Part shown: piece after piece, positions 63,378 to 64,000 of the stretch | Layout of the letters: the number at the start of each line of letters is the position of its first letter | Numbering within the stretch: position 1 is the stretch's first letter | Assembly: GCF_004005475.1 (NCBI RefSeq) | Contig: NZ_RZTZ01000001.1 | Span: forward strand, 248,001 to 312,000 | From: Niallia taxi | Lineage (GTDB): Bacteria > Bacillota > Bacilli > Bacillales > Cytobacillaceae | DNA length: 64,000 bases | Direction of reading: 5' to 3' | Notes under the pieces: model-generated | Databases searched by the model: none | The model's input: only the letters and a program-made list of their open reading frames with translations | What the model was told of the DNA's origin: nothing | Made by a program: the position numbers and the translations under genes

Positions 63378-63416
63378 TAAAAAAGGCGATGAAGCTTAGA
63401 AGTCATCATCGCCTTC
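63378..63416 (-). terminator. Terminator after ricF
   Basis: On the minus strand GAAGGCGATGATGACTTC and AAGCTTCATCGCCTTTTTTA form a stem (AAGGCGATGA with TCATCGCCTT) and T run right after the gene stop. Confidence 0.8.
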
Positions 63417-63421
63417 CATCA

Positions 63422-63868
63422 TTATGCTGAACAACTGCAGCTTCCTCCACTGCCGCAGCCTCCGCTGCAGCCGGAAAGCTCATCAAAGAATGGATTTCCT
63501 GTCGGAACTTTAACAAATTCAGAGACAGACTTACCAATGATGACACTTACCTCATCGAGCAATTTTTGCAAGTTGTTTTCCGCTATTTTAAATGCAGCAA
63601 CATTTTCGTCCATATCCATTTCCCTTTTGAGCTGTCTGATTTCCATCATGACACGCTTATACTCAGGATGATATTTGCCGAAACGCTGCACTTCTTCGTA
63701 CAGTTCTTTCATTTCATTAAAAGAAATGATTTTGCTCTGTGTTTCTTTATCGGTATAGAGGTTTGCCATACGTATTCGATATTGTTCTGCCACATCTGAT
63801 TCCAATATCATTTCGGCAATGGACTCTGCCTCTTCTTGTATCATAATCATTTCGGTTGTAGCAAGCAC
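63422..63868 (-). CDS. ricF: Y-complex protein RicF (YlbF)
   Basis: Protein of 148 residues that forms the RicA-RicF-RicT complex, which helps RNase Y mature operon mRNAs and supports competence, biofilm and sporulation. It is helical with QRFGKYHPEYKRVMMEIR and VKVPTGNPFFDELSG, and ends in a cysteine cluster (SGCSGGCGSGGSCSCSA) that binds an iron-sulphur cluster in the family. The GTG at 63868 has GGAGGTG 8 bases upstream and gives the homologous start (LATTEM); 63892 is not supported. Confidence 0.94.
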   Translation of the reverse strand: MLATTEMIMIQEEAESIAEMILESDVAEQYRIRMANLYTDKETQSKIISFNEMKELYEEVQRFGKYHPEYKRVMMEIRQLKREMDMDENVAAFKIAENNLQKLLDEVSVIIGKSVSEFVKVPTGNPFFDELSGCSGGCGSGGSCSCSA

Positions 63869-64000
63869 TATTAGCTCACCTCCAATTCTCATTTTAACTG
63901 ATAAGCGTGAGAAAAGAAAGCAATCTGTGCGAAAACAGGATGATAGCCTGCTATAACCACTTAATCAATTATCACGTTAAATTCCTTTTCAAACACATTT

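Overview
The window is a chromosomal segment of a low-GC, endospore-forming member of the Bacillaceae. The evidence is the gene content (spoIIGA, sigE, sigG, spoVD, spoVE, ylbJ, an RsfA-type regulator, a csfG-like RNA), bacillithiol synthesis (bshC), the PyrR-attenuated pyr operon, and gene order that follows the Bacillus subtilis map from priA to ylbF almost gene for gene. Protein lengths and starts fit Bacillus homologues. I cannot name the genus or species from sequence alone. Nearly all genes lie on the minus strand, so in genetic order the region reads from position 64000 to 1. No tRNA, rRNA, insertion sequence, prophage or CRISPR array is visible.

Layout by window coordinate: (1) 1-4000, priA (partial), coaBC, rpoZ, gmk, remA, yloC: replication restart, coenzyme A synthesis, RNA polymerase omega, GMP kinase, biofilm regulator, RNase-like protein. 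(2) 4144-8825, calcium P-type ATPase yloB, divergent from rqcH. (3) 8864-20761, the pyrimidine operon pyrR-pyrP-pyrB-pyrC-carA-carB-pyrK-pyrD-pyrF-pyrE, with a promoter and three PyrR attenuators. Most junctions from pyrC onward overlap by 4 bases. (4) 20758-25834, rluD, lspA, ylyA-like gene and ileS with an isoleucine T-box. (5) 25846-30011, divIVA, ylmH, ylmG, sepF, ylmE, ylmD, ylmC: division-site placement plus small conserved proteins. (6) 30179-32940, sigG, sigE, spoIIGA: the compartment-specific sporulation sigma cascade. (7) 33248-52105, the division and cell-wall cluster mraZ-rsmH-ftsL-pbpB-spoVD-murE-(orphan Mur domain)-mraY-murD-spoVE-murG-divIB-ylxW-ylxX-sbp-ftsA-ftsZ. (8) 52272-57787, bshC, a DUF3397-like membrane protein, panE, rsfA-type regulator, DUF523 protein, rpmF, ylbN. 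(9) 58100-63868, tmcAL, ylbK, ylbJ, coaD, rsmD, a csfG-like small RNA, ylbG and ricF (ylbF).

Most of the window is conserved core. The notable departures are: a 143-residue gene placed with 4-base overlaps between murE and mraY that looks like the N-terminal domain of MurF without any ATP-binding or catalytic part; absence of murB from its usual place, with murG closed off by its own terminator; a ladder of GTGG repeats at 10-base spacing between the mraZ promoter and the mraZ start; a 16-base perfect palindrome upstream of rqcH; absence of ylbL between ylbK and ylbM; and a strongly glutamine-rich linker in SepF. The csfG-like RNA has a strong terminator and mutually exclusive pairing options.
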